A DNA stretch of 64,000 nt, taken from positions 1 through 64,000 of the IMG/VR virus record IMGVR_UViG_3300022872_000001, one strand, 5' to 3'. Origin of the DNA: a virus. Below, piece by piece: positions 40,986 through 49,282 of the stretch. Within the stretch, counting starts at the first letter, position 1; each line of letters starts with the position of its first letter. Made by a program: the position numbers and the translations under genes. A model generated the notes under the pieces. That model was not told the origin of the DNA. It searched no databases and saw only the letters and a list, made by a program, of their open reading frames with translations.

Positions 40986-41708
40986 TTAATTACGCGTTTT
41001 GGCCTTAGGCGCTCCGAGTTTTTGCAGTGTGGAAGTAACGATAGTTTGAACACGCGGACTATTCGTCAGTTTTGCCTTCATGTAGTTCAATTCAGAACGG
41101 GTGTAGGAAGCTTTGTGGTTACGAACAGCGTTGGCAGCTTCAGCGTCACCCAACAAAGCGGTACGTTCGATCCACATATCAAACTGATCCGTAATACCCT
41201 TCGGTAAATCCCCGCCGCCGTCACCTTCAGTAGTCATGGTAACCAGACTGACAGGAATTTCCTGCTTCTCATCGCTATCGTCAGTATCACCAACCCCACC
41301 AACCACCTTAACGTCGGCAGTGATAGCACGCGAACCTGCCGCTTCATCAACATGGCGTTCTTCGGCTTCCAAACGGTCACGTTCGATCTGAGCATCATCT
41401 TGGGAAAGAATGCGTTCGGCATCTCGAACCGAAATGATGACAATCAGTTTCTTTTGAACCAATGCGCGGAATTCCGAAGATGCTAGCAACTGCTGGCGAG
41501 TTACTACGTCGGTGATATTTTGCGGCAACCACGTTTGGCGAATGCGCAAAGGATCTTTGTCCGCACCGTTACGTTTTGGAATGGAGAGATAGATATCGCC
41601 GTTCGCCTTAACAGCCGATTCGGTAGAACTATTCAAAACATAAATCGGCTTCGGAGAATTGCGTCCTTCTTTTTCCAATTCGGAAATGGTCATGAGTTGT
41701 GCAGCCAT
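40986..41708 (-). CDS. Hypothetical protein, 240 aa
   Basis: ATG at 41708 has AAGGA upstream. Helical with an acidic/Gly-rich middle and a basic end. No family recognised. Ends before a strong terminator. Confidence 0.7.
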   Translation of the reverse strand: MAAQLMTISELEKEGRNSPKPIYVLNSSTESAVKANGDIYLSIPKRNGADKDPLRIRQTWLPQNITDVVTRQQLLASSEFRALVQKKLIVIISVRDAERILSQDDAQIERDRLEAEERHVDEAAGSRAITADVKVVGGVGDTDDSDEKQEIPVSLVTMTTEGDGGGDLPKGITDQFDMWIERTALLGDAEAANAVRNHKASYTRSELNYMKAKLTNSPRVQTIVTSTLQKLGAPKAKTRN

Positions 41709-41736
41709 TATTTGTTCCTTGTAGTTAAGATTTAAA

Positions 41737-42201
41737 TTAGTGCAACTCACGGCGAACCGCTTCGAGCAATTCGCTTTTTAGAGAAGCCACCGTCTCTTCA
41801 TTTGGAACATGTTCACCCACAAGAGTGGCGAGTGACTGTATGGTTAGGTTTGTATCGGTACGGTACTTACAGTAACCGGTTGATCTATGTTTCCAGAAAC
41901 AAGTGCCTTTCGGCAGTGGACATTGCGCGGTGATCAATTGTTTATTGATGACACCGCAGAATGTTCCCTGCACGTCCGCATTAGATAGCAGTAGGGCATC
42001 TGTTCTCTGTAGATCGATTATTGGGATTACACGAGGAAGGCGTGTATCTTTTTTCTTTTTTGTTTCTACAGGTTGTTTGATCTTTTCGATTCTAACAACC
42101 GTCGGGTTTATCACTTTATTTACTGCAACTGGTTTAAGTGCAACTGGTTTAAGTGCAACTGGTTTAAGTGCAACTGGCGTTTTATGCTTTTTCGGTAACA
42201 C
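41737..42201 (-). CDS. Hypothetical protein with VALKP repeats, 154 aa
   Basis: Starts at GTG with GGAGG ten bases upstream, inside the end of the SbcD-like gene (20-base overlap in another frame). Residues 9-26 repeat VALKP from a 15-base tandem repeat. The C-terminal half has cysteines at about 80, 90, 97 and 107 that could bind zinc. No family recognised. Confidence 0.65.
   Translation of the reverse strand: MLPKKHKTPVALKPVALKPVALKPVAVNKVINPTVVRIEKIKQPVETKKKKDTRLPRVIPIIDLQRTDALLLSNADVQGTFCGVINKQLITAQCPLPKGTCFWKHRSTGYCKYRTDTNLTIQSLATLVGEHVPNEETVASLKSELLEAVRRELH
42125..42178 (-). repeat. 15-base tandem repeat, 3.7 copies
   Basis: GCAACTGGTTTAAGT repeated on the plus strand. It encodes the VALKP repeats. 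Confidence 0.85.
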
Positions 42202-43213
42202 GGTGTCCTCCCAGTAACTGTTCCCTCAAAACCTTGGCTCGATCCACAATGCGGGATTCTATGTTCTGCACCGATAACCATTTGTTGAAATGTTCCTCCG
42301 TCCGTATAACCAATTCCTCACCTGAGGTTAAATCTTCCGTAAGGATGGTTTGCAACTCGGCCTTAGTCTTAAAACCTTTAACGCTAACTATATTAGGCAT
42401 TTGGCATTCGGGCGACTCCGGATCAATATCTGAACCTTCCTCGATAATCAGCTTCACCAAATGCTTCGTATCGGTTGGTAGTTTCTTTAAATCCTTTTTT
42501 GCATGCACAATGCAGGTATACAACTTGTACTTAGGATCAAAAGGTATCGAATCGATCGAGTAGTCATCTCGATCCTTGAAGTTAATGTGGTGAAAGAATT
42601 TAGGAAGGGATTCACCGAAGTAGGTTTGATACAGAGTTCCTGAATAATAGGAATTACGGATTCTGTGGTTGGTATGCAGGTGACCGACTGCCACAACCGC
42701 CTTGGAATTGGAATGTTCCTCGTTATCGAAAACTCGTCCAGAATCCATTTTAGATCCTTGGACTTCTACGTGAGCAATATTCAAAAGCTTTTTTGAGAAA
42801 TCCTGGGAAGGCCAGGGATGAAAATGAATCTTGGTTCCATCGATCTTGATTACCTCAGGTTCGGTAATTATGTGAACGTGTGGAAAAGGATAACGCTGGA
42901 TGATCTCCAACGAATGACCTTGGCTAGAATCCTCGGCAAACTTATCGTGGTTACCTAGAATGATCCAGAATTTAAATCTCTTATTCCTATCTAGGAACTC
43001 TAGTAAGGCTAATTGCGCGTCGTAACTCATCCGAGGATTTTCGCATATATCTCCTTTGAAGAAGACATTGGAAATGCCATTCTTCTTAGCGTAACTAAGA
43101 ACCCTTTGGCACTCTGACATAACATACAAGTCAGGTTCCTCTATGTAGTTCGAAAGTCCTCCCTTACCTGAATCATCTGTGAGATGAAGATCTCCTATGC
43201 TAACTGCGTGCAT
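42182..43213 (-). CDS. SbcD/Mre11-like nuclease (T4 gp47 type)
   Basis: Two-metal phosphoesterase motifs are all present: GDLHL (D8, H10), GDICE (D55), GNHD (87-90), AHVE (H148) and GHLHT (H178, H180). This is the nuclease of the SbcCD/gp46-gp47 pair, which processes DNA ends for recombination-dependent replication. The SbcC partner is not in the window. It is the first gene of the minus block: an AGTAAATA box lies 46 bases upstream. Confidence 0.88.
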   Translation of the reverse strand: MHAVSIGDLHLTDDSGKGGLSNYIEEPDLYVMSECQRVLSYAKKNGISNVFFKGDICENPRMSYDAQLALLEFLDRNKRFKFWIILGNHDKFAEDSSQGHSLEIIQRYPFPHVHIITEPEVIKIDGTKIHFHPWPSQDFSKKLLNIAHVEVQGSKMDSGRVFDNEEHSNSKAVVAVGHLHTNHRIRNSYYSGTLYQTYFGESLPKFFHHINFKDRDDYSIDSIPFDPKYKLYTCIVHAKKDLKKLPTDTKHLVKLIIEEGSDIDPESPECQMPNIVSVKGFKTKAELQTILTEDLTSGEELVIRTEEHFNKWLSVQNIESRIVDRAKVLREQLLGGHRVTEKA

Positions 43214-43258
43214 TTATAATCCTTAAGAAGCCTAATTGGTATTTAATCATTCATACTT

Positions 43259-43266
43259 TATTTACT
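43259..43266 (-). promoter_or_regulatory. AGTAAATA box for the leftward block
   Basis: AGCTAGTAAATAAAG on the minus strand, 46 bases before the SbcD-like gene. Confidence 0.6.
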
Positions 43267-43364
43267 AGCTAAGGATTTATAGGTACCTAGGATAGCGAAG
43301 GATTTTTGAAGACTTGAGTGCCTGTCTCAATGGTTGGAGTTAGATTCCTTTCCTTCCGACAGAC

Positions 43365-43403
43365 ATGGAATCCTAATATGGAATCCTAATATGGAATCCT
43401 AAT
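43365..43403. repeat. Tandem repeat 3 x 13 bp
   Basis: ATGGAATCCTAAT repeated three times without change. Variants of GGAATCCTAA/TTAATCCTAA occur nearby, so it may be a protein-binding array. Confidence 0.9.
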
Positions 43404-43807
43404 TCAAATATCAATCCTACTGATTTTATATTTATAAAAGATTGGTTCAGCTCGAAGTGGAACGGAGAGATGTGGATCGTAAAATAGAGAGTGAGCGGAG
43501 CGATACTCTCTTTAGGAAGTTTAGGCAAACAGGCAACCCCAACCTAGGTAGCTGGTCGAGTTTATTTATCCTTAAGGAGTTTGGTTAATCCTAATCCATG
43601 GGATTGGAACCGTACTTAGTTAATACCATCTTCCGCTTCGCTACAGATGGTTAAAAGGACTCCGTCCTACCTAATAATTTTGAAAATCATGATAATTGAA
43701 AAGCTAATAATCCCTTTAAAAACCTAATCAAAACTGCGTTTTTAGGGAAATGTAATACGTCAACGCAGTTATCTATTATATGGACACTTATTACATAAAT
43801 TCATTCA

Positions 43808-43815
43808 AGTAAATA
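43808..43815 (+). promoter_or_regulatory. AGTAAATA box for the rightward block
   Basis: CAAGTAAATAACG, 46 bases before the ATG at 43861. Confidence 0.55.
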
Positions 43816-43860
43816 ACGTACATAAATTCGATTTGCATGTATCTCTTCAGGAAGAAAATC

Positions 43861-46005
43861 ATGGAAGAAAAAGACCCTCACCGTAAACATCGCTCATATA
43901 TCAAACTTGTTGATTCTTTCCCTGGTATGGGAAAGACCGATGGTGCCATTATTACTATGAAAGAATGTGTAGAATCAAAGAAAGGTATTATTCTCTATGC
44001 AGGTCCAACTTGCAAACTTCTTAAGGAAGTTGAGAAGCGTTTATGTTCTGCGTTAGGTATAGATAAACATCCTTCGGTCATTCCCATTCATAGTAGTGCT
44101 ATGTACGGTTCCGGAGATCCTATGCATGAACGTGTGATTCATCTTATAGATGGCACTATAAAGGCTCGTTCACATTTGAAACTCGTGGAAGAAGGTTCTG
44201 TGGTTCTTATTACGCATAAGACATTTATGCAGTTACCTCGCTACCTAAAGAATAAAGAAAAAGTTACCGTTATTTTTGATGAAGCTTACAAGTGCGTTTT
44301 CGATCCAGTTGAGGTCAAACTTAAGGGTAAGGAAGTAAAAATCTTCGAAAGACATTTAGGAATACCTCGTGGTAATTCCAATGACTATTTGAAACTCGAA
44401 AAGATCTCGTCCTTGAATAAGATTCGAAAAGATTTGGCGCACCTTGAAACAAAAAAATCAGGTAAGCAGTTATTTGAGATTTTAGATTCGATACGTAAGG
44501 AGTCTTCGGAAGTGTATGTAAAAATTACAGGAGAATCCTCATCTCGTTTTGAATTTCAGGAAGTAAAAATTCCATCGACTATGTTTGATGGATGGGATTG
44601 CGTTTATTTGATGAGTGCATTTTTGAAGACCACTCAGCTTTGGGCATTACTAACACGTGGATATTTCAAGCTTGATGGGATTGTGTATAAACAAAAGATG
44701 GATAATTACGGCGATTGGGAAGTGCAGGAAAGTCGAAAGAAGCTCACACTTGATTCTCGAATGCTTTATGTGATTATGAATGACGTTACTGCTGACTTCA
44801 TTCCAAATTATGAGAAACGTCTGGAACAATTTCGTAAACGTTATGAGTCGGCAACGATCCTTGCGCTTACGGAAGGAACTATGCTATCTCGTAATCAATT
44901 GAATTCTGTACTAGTACCACAAGATACTTACGATGAGAAACAAGAAGAACTGCGTACCTTGATCAATAGTATGCGCGATAAGAAAGGTAGAGTTCTTGAT
45001 GGCAAACATCTACTACGTTTAACCCGTTCTGAATTATTCGAGTTTGCTTTCGCACCCGATAATCATCATACTATAACCAAACCAGTCCACAAAATTCTTG
45101 AGTGGTTTAACTCCTTGGATATAATCGCTCGTGATCCCTATAAATGGTACCTGAAGCATGCTGTCAATATGGCTATGCGTTGGATGGAGAAGCGCAAGTG
45201 TTTACATCTAAAACAGAAAATACCAATAGGTAAACGCTTTCATATCAATCTTGTTCCACAGAAGCCTCTTGTATTATTGAATGTGGCGGAACAAGATCGT
45301 GCAATGGCTAATAGTAAAATCATGGATCAGATTCAACTTCTACCATTTGAATGTGCAGGTATAAATGAGTTTCGAGATCATCGCGTAACCATCTTCTTGG
45401 CTGCGCTGAATGCCAGACCTTCACACCAGAATTTCTATTCCAGTATCTTACCTTGGTATAATCCGAAGCAAGACTATGCAGTAGCTTCTGCGGTGCAGGC
45501 AGTAACTCGTGGTATCTTACGCAATCATAAATCAAAGAAATCTGCATTGATTATTGTATCGGATATTGAAATGGCAATGATGTTGAAAGACCGTCTATTG
45601 GGTGCACCAACAATTGTCAAAGGTGCAGATTATGATATTCCTAATGTACGTGCTTTGGAATTTTCAGTACGCTCAATAAATGCTATTGATCGTCAAAAAT
45701 TCATTACTATCGATCCTATTAAGAAAGCGCAAAGAGCTAAGACTCAAACCAAGACAGGTAAGAAACGCTATGCCATATCTGAAGCCGACGTGCGTAAGAA
45801 TAGTCCGTACTTCGGCGAGATGAATAAAAATAATGTGCGTATGACGCGTATGAAAAAAGCTGCGGAAGTATCCATTCATACACAAGATGACAAAGCCGAA
45901 GTAATTGCACTTGAAAAACTAGTTAAATCTCTACGTCAACAACATTCCGACTGGGCTAAGCAGTATCGTAAAGAATTAAAAGCCAAACAATTCAACAGTA
46001 AATAA
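43861..46005 (+). CDS. SF2 helicase-like ATPase, 714 aa
   Basis: Walker A FPGMGKTDG is at residues 20-28, a DEAY box (VIFDEAYK) follows near 140, and QAVTRGILR near 560 resembles helicase motif VI. The order fits a superfamily 2 helicase core with a large insertion. A basic tail ends the protein. Distant relatives include origin-binding or replication helicases, but I cannot choose one. I use the ATG at 43861 because AGGA precedes it; an earlier ATG at 43837 lacks a site. First gene of the plus block. Confidence 0.6.
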   Translation: MEEKDPHRKHRSYIKLVDSFPGMGKTDGAIITMKECVESKKGIILYAGPTCKLLKEVEKRLCSALGIDKHPSVIPIHSSAMYGSGDPMHERVIHLIDGTIKARSHLKLVEEGSVVLITHKTFMQLPRYLKNKEKVTVIFDEAYKCVFDPVEVKLKGKEVKIFERHLGIPRGNSNDYLKLEKISSLNKIRKDLAHLETKKSGKQLFEILDSIRKESSEVYVKITGESSSRFEFQEVKIPSTMFDGWDCVYLMSAFLKTTQLWALLTRGYFKLDGIVYKQKMDNYGDWEVQESRKKLTLDSRMLYVIMNDVTADFIPNYEKRLEQFRKRYESATILALTEGTMLSRNQLNSVLVPQDTYDEKQEELRTLINSMRDKKGRVLDGKHLLRLTRSELFEFAFAPDNHHTITKPVHKILEWFNSLDIIARDPYKWYLKHAVNMAMRWMEKRKCLHLKQKIPIGKRFHINLVPQKPLVLLNVAEQDRAMANSKIMDQIQLLPFECAGINEFRDHRVTIFLAALNARPSHQNFYSSILPWYNPKQDYAVASAVQAVTRGILRNHKSKKSALIIVSDIEMAMMLKDRLLGAPTIVKGADYDIPNVRALEFSVRSINAIDRQKFITIDPIKKAQRAKTQTKTGKKRYAISEADVRKNSPYFGEMNKNNVRMTRMKKAAEVSIHTQDDKAEVIALEKLVKSLRQQHSDWAKQYRKELKAKQFNSK
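45997..46004 (+). promoter_or_regulatory. AGTAAATA box, proposed phage promoter
   Basis: ACAGTAAATAAAAG overlaps the stop of the helicase-like gene, 26 bases before the next ATG. Confidence 0.6.
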
Positions 46006-46029
46006 AAGATAGCAAACAAAGGAATTAAA

Positions 46030-46260
46030 ATGACTCAAACCAACAAAGATTATCTCGCATCCAAAGCTCCGGAATGGAATTATCCTCCCTTGGATCCTCC
46101 TGCACCTAAGGGTACCAAACTGAATTTGCTCACTATAGGAGGTGTTGCGGTTCTCGGTAACTGGCAGGACGACCAAGGTTACGTTGCATGGGCTCCCTTG
46201 ATCAAACGGAATCCTATCAAGGAACAACTGCTAAAGGACATGCAGAATGCAAATGCATGA
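46030..46260 (+). CDS. Hypothetical protein, 76 aa
   Basis: AAGGAAT site before the ATG; proline-rich first half. No family recognised. Confidence 0.65.
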   Translation: MTQTNKDYLASKAPEWNYPPLDPPAPKGTKLNLLTIGGVAVLGNWQDDQGYVAWAPLIKRNPIKEQLLKDMQNANA

Positions 46261-46621
46261 TACAGAGATCCAACGTGTGCGCGATTTGCCATTCAATACC
46301 AAGCACGATGATATGGTATTTGTTATTCTGGTTCATGCTTTGATTCGTAATAGCCAAATTATTTTGGTAAAGTTGAAGGGCGTTGAACGGGAAGAATTGG
46401 CTATCAAGGTAGGTAGTGAATTCTATAACCACTATACGTTGCACGGCGCAGAATACCTACCGCAGTTGAGGTACGGGAAGAGCAAGTCATATGGTCATTT
46501 AGTGGAGGCTTCACGCGTGATAGAGGTTGAATGGTTACAATCGCGTCTCGACTTCTTCGGTGCGCAGCAGGTGATCAAACTCTTCCATCAATTGAAGGAT
46601 GAAAAGGAGACAGCGTGCTAA
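46247..46621 (+). CDS. Hypothetical protein, 124 aa
   Basis: Overlaps the previous gene by 14 bases and has AGGAC upstream. Alpha/beta. No family recognised. Confidence 0.65.
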   Translation: MQMHDTEIQRVRDLPFNTKHDDMVFVILVHALIRNSQIILVKLKGVEREELAIKVGSEFYNHYTLHGAEYLPQLRYGKSKSYGHLVEASRVIEVEWLQSRLDFFGAQQVIKLFHQLKDEKETAC

Positions 46622-47061
46622 GCATGATAACCCCTATATTCTTTATAGAACCTCCGAGCATAGAGAATTCTTTTGACAAGCTACGCCGAGATGTTTCGGA
46701 ACGTGGAAGAGATATCTTTAATAAAGAATTCATAATCCACAATTTTGAACAGTGTCTTAATGAGATTGTGAGCGATCTTATCTTTTTCCAAACAAAAGAT
46801 ACAAGACATTATGAACTCCTGGTTGCTTCAAAAATTCAGGAGCTGATTAAGTATTATGTGTACCATGAAATAATCCTTAAGGGATTCCTTGAGGTTCCCG
46901 TTGTACCTGCTGACATAACCATTGGTACAGTTAAAAGGGATTGGGATTCTGGCAATTTAGTTGTCCCTGTCGTCGCCTCCGGTACGGTAGATACTAATCA
47001 TACCACAGGTTCACCTAAGTCCAAGAAACGCAAAGCCGGAATGAAAACGTCAAAAGAATAA
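46615..47061 (+). CDS. Hypothetical protein, 148 aa
   Basis: Probably starts at GTG (46615) with AGGAG five bases upstream, overlapping the previous stop; an ATG follows at 46624. Helical, with a basic tail. No family recognised. Confidence 0.65.
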   Translation: MLSMITPIFFIEPPSIENSFDKLRRDVSERGRDIFNKEFIIHNFEQCLNEIVSDLIFFQTKDTRHYELLVASKIQELIKYYVYHEIILKGFLEVPVVPADITIGTVKRDWDSGNLVVPVVASGTVDTNHTTGSPKSKKRKAGMKTSKE

Positions 47062-47067
47062 GTAGCT

Positions 47068-47075
47068 AGTAAATA
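47068..47075 (+). promoter_or_regulatory. AGTAAATA box, proposed phage promoter
   Basis: GCTAGTAAATACGG, 39 bases before the acidic 149-residue gene. Confidence 0.6.
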
Positions 47076-47113
47076 CGGCATGTAAGATACATTCAACTGA
47101 AAAGGGAAATACT

Positions 47114-47563
47114 ATGACAACAGGAAGCATGCAGGAACTGCCAGAGAATGAGTTGCAGGATTTAGGAACAAACTTAATTGATGCTTTATTAGGCAAAGCA
47201 TCCCGTGAATCTCTTGATGTCATGGCTGAACTTCAGGAATCAATCATAGACGCCATCGATTCCCTTTCTACCTCTCTTGGCATTAGCTATGAAGACTCAG
47301 ATGACGAGGACGACGAAGAAGATGACACGGAAGATGGTGAAGACGGTGCTGGTACGGATATCGATGCTCTTGAAACCGAAGAGGAAGTGGAAGTTACCAC
47401 TACCGAAGATGTCGATCATCTGACAAGTAATCAATTGCGCAAGCTGTCTATTAGCATCGCAAATGAATTATTCGTCCGTGCTTCGCAGGCGGATGCAGAT
47501 GATTGTGATGAAGAGGACGAAACCGAGGATTCGGAAGCTGATGAAGAGGATTCGCATTTCTAA
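47114..47563 (+). CDS. Hypothetical acidic protein, 149 aa
   Basis: Two similar helical segments (ELQDLGTNLIDALLGKAS and NQLRKLSISIANELFVRAS) are each followed by a D/E-rich run, so the protein looks like an internal duplication. Isoelectric point must be very low. DNA mimicry or scaffold roles are possible; nothing specific is recognised. Confidence 0.7.
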   Translation: MTTGSMQELPENELQDLGTNLIDALLGKASRESLDVMAELQESIIDAIDSLSTSLGISYEDSDDEDDEEDDTEDGEDGAGTDIDALETEEEVEVTTTEDVDHLTSNQLRKLSISIANELFVRASQADADDCDEEDETEDSEADEEDSHF

Positions 47564-47571
47564 TTTGTTGC

Positions 47572-47579
47572 AGTAAATA
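47572..47579 (+). promoter_or_regulatory. AGTAAATA box before the structured RNA
   Basis: GCAGTAAATAAAC, eight bases after the stop of the acidic gene. The only gene-sized element after it is the structured region. Confidence 0.6.
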
Positions 47580-47608
47580 AACAGTGAACAACACGAATGG
47601 AGGATCTT

Positions 47609-47782
47609 ATGTTTTCCGGCATTCGTGCGATGTTGCAAGATTGGTACTACGTAATCTGTAATACAGATTACCAAGTCTTCCTTTATAAGGTTGGGTGTGG
47701 GAACCTAGTTGCTGCAACCTACGGCAGGTCAGCAACATACACTATTAGCCGACGCGCTAGCCACAGATTTTGGTATCTGTAA
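47609..47782 (+). CDS. Alternative reading: small ORF, 57 aa
   Basis: ATG with GGAGG five bases upstream and a stop at 47782. Coding is possible, but the frame lies over three perfect hairpins and its stop falls within one, so I favour RNA. Confidence 0.3.
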   Translation: MFSGIRAMLQDWYYVICNTDYQVFLYKVGCGNLVAATYGRSATYTISRRASHRFWYL

Positions 47783-48120
47783 GGCTAGCGTGATCGTTAT
47801 ATAGAGCAGTACCCACACCGCACATCCTGCGACACGCGCACAGCCACAACTTTACAATTCAAGCATCAAACTAAAAGGCTCGTGCCTATTAGGACGTCCT
47901 AACTCTTACACAGTTATCTTGTTGATCGAAAGCTTCAAGGTTTCTATGTAAGACGGAATGTCCATTTATGCGTAGCGTGAGAGAACGCCGCCGGAAGCAT
48001 AATGCAGACAACTAGTAGTTGATATCGAGCGTAGTTATTTGGGTCGCTCCCGCTACATCCCGGTTTCATCCTATGCGTCGATTCACTGCTTCCGAAGCCG
48101 TTTTTAAATAGATTCAAATG

Positions 48121-48155
48121 AAGGGCGATTCAGAAATGGGTCGCCCTTTTCCTTT
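48121..48155 (+). terminator. Intrinsic terminator
   Basis: 8-bp stem AAGGGCGA/TCGCCCTT with a 12-base loop and a TTTTCCTTTT tail; ends the structured RNA region. Confidence 0.8.
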
Positions 48156-48163
48156 TGTTCAGT

Positions 48164-48171
48164 AGTAAATA
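48164..48171 (+). promoter_or_regulatory. AGTAAATA box, proposed phage promoter
   Basis: AGTAGTAAATAAAG directly after the terminator, 51 bases before the next gene. Confidence 0.65.
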
Positions 48172-48221
48172 AAGTGTGCATCATTTAAATCTAAGCTAAC
48201 TAATTCTCGAAAGGTACTATC

Positions 48222-48704
48222 ATGGCAACTAAGAAATCTGCAACTAAGGCTCTATCCGCAACACGCACTACCTACGCTGTTGATCTGAAGAGTAAGAAAA
48301 CAGTACCTGCAAAAACATTCGTCACTGGCCGCCTGGAACAACCGAAGCAAGCCTCCCAAGAACCTTTACCTGAACCAGAAACGGCAGTAGACGCTGGTAC
48401 TTTGCTTGGTACCTATATTCCTCCAGGTGACGGGGACTCGTCTACTGTATCTACCCGTTCGGTAATTCTCTCCCGCATTTGCGGCATGGAACAGACGATT
48501 TTACACAATCGTGGGTTACTCGGTGACCTTATCGCTACCCTCAGTCCTATTCTGGGGGAAGACGCCGTGGTACCTCCTGCGCCTACTTCATGCTTTGAGG
48601 CAAATGTTCACTCTCATCTGCGTCTTCGTATTGAGAATATCATCGATACTCTGGAAGATCAAACACGCGTTATTGTTTCCCTAATTACGGCTGTGGAGTT
48701 GTAA
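48222..48704 (+). CDS. Hypothetical protein, 160 aa
   Basis: Basic, disordered start, then helices. The last 50 residues resemble the ends of the next two proteins (a helix ending in ILxSL or similar). No family recognised. Confidence 0.7.
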   Translation: MATKKSATKALSATRTTYAVDLKSKKTVPAKTFVTGRLEQPKQASQEPLPEPETAVDAGTLLGTYIPPGDGDSSTVSTRSVILSRICGMEQTILHNRGLLGDLIATLSPILGEDAVVPPAPTSCFEANVHSHLRLRIENIIDTLEDQTRVIVSLITAVEL

Positions 48705-48961
48705 TGCGTTGCGATGAAGTGGCTGAGTCCCTCATCGCACTGGCAAACCCTATTGAGGGTTTCCTTGTGACCAGGGATCAAATCGAAAGGCTTCTTGGGA
48801 CTGAACTACACTATGTCCTACAGATCAGTATCAATCAGTCTCTTGATCGCCTTGGTTACATCCTAATTTCTCTTGAGAATATATTCTCCGTCGTTTCCAA
48901 GCAGCACCTCAAGGAAATGCCGTGCGTCACAGACGAATCAATAACCCATCTCCTTTCTTAG
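48704..48961 (+). CDS. Hypothetical helical protein, 85 aa
   Basis: TAATG overlap with the previous stop. Helical. No family recognised. Confidence 0.65.
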   Translation: MRCDEVAESLIALANPIEGFLVTRDQIERLLGTELHYVLQISINQSLDRLGYILISLENIFSVVSKQHLKEMPCVTDESITHLLS

Positions 48962-48971
48962 AAAGAAAATT

Positions 48972-49265
48972 ATGGCACTTCCTAAAAGTCTCAAACACCA
49001 TGCGCGGGCGGAATCCGTTCCAAAACTCTCCATTCTCCAGTTACGTTTGGAAGAGCATGATACGGCAATCAGTACGCTACACGATACAGCTAAGCTTCTT
49101 TCGAGTAGGCTTGATCCTGTTATGGAAGCGCCTTCCCCGACCGAGAAAGAATCACTAGACTCGGTATCTCATTCTCTCCTGACCGATACCATTGCCAACA
49201 ACACCAGGTCCCTGGCGTCCCTCAATTCTGTTCTCGAGGATATAATTTCCCGCCTGGTGCTGTAA
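48972..49265 (+). CDS. Hypothetical helical protein, 97 aa
   Basis: Helical, with repeated Ser/Thr-Leu patterns. Similar in style to its two upstream neighbours; the three may be distant paralogues. Confidence 0.65.
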   Translation: MALPKSLKHHARAESVPKLSILQLRLEEHDTAISTLHDTAKLLSSRLDPVMEAPSPTEKESLDSVSHSLLTDTIANNTRSLASLNSVLEDIISRLVL

Positions 49266-49282
49266 GTATTTTTAGGAATCGT

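Larger units (their letters stand above)
43214..43836. other. Divergent non-coding region, possible control region or origin
   Basis: About 620 bases without a gene between the two opposed gene blocks. It holds an AGTAAATA box for each side (43259 minus, 43808 plus), three 13-base tandem repeats, and AT-rich stretches. I see no tRNA and no convincing ORF. Confidence 0.6.
47585..48155 (+). ncRNA. Large structured non-coding RNA candidate, about 570 bases
   Basis: A promoter-like box precedes it and a terminator ends it. Perfect helices seen by eye: 47592-47599/47620-47627; 47651-47658/47664-47671; 47694-47701/47812-47819 (closing a 110-base domain); 47708-47714/47730-47736; 47755-47762/47783-47790 stacked on 47763-47768/47775-47780; 47992-47999/48087-48094. 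GTAGCG at 47972-47977 can pair with 48051-48056, which would cross the last helix as a pseudoknot. After 47782 no credible reading frame exists. Size and complexity recall the large ornate phage RNAs GOLLD and ROOL, but I cannot assign it to either. The exact ends are estimates. Confidence 0.6.

Noticed and set aside
47585-48155. tmRNA or tRNA as explanation for the structured region
   Set aside because: No T-arm consensus, no CCA end and no tag-like frame were found.
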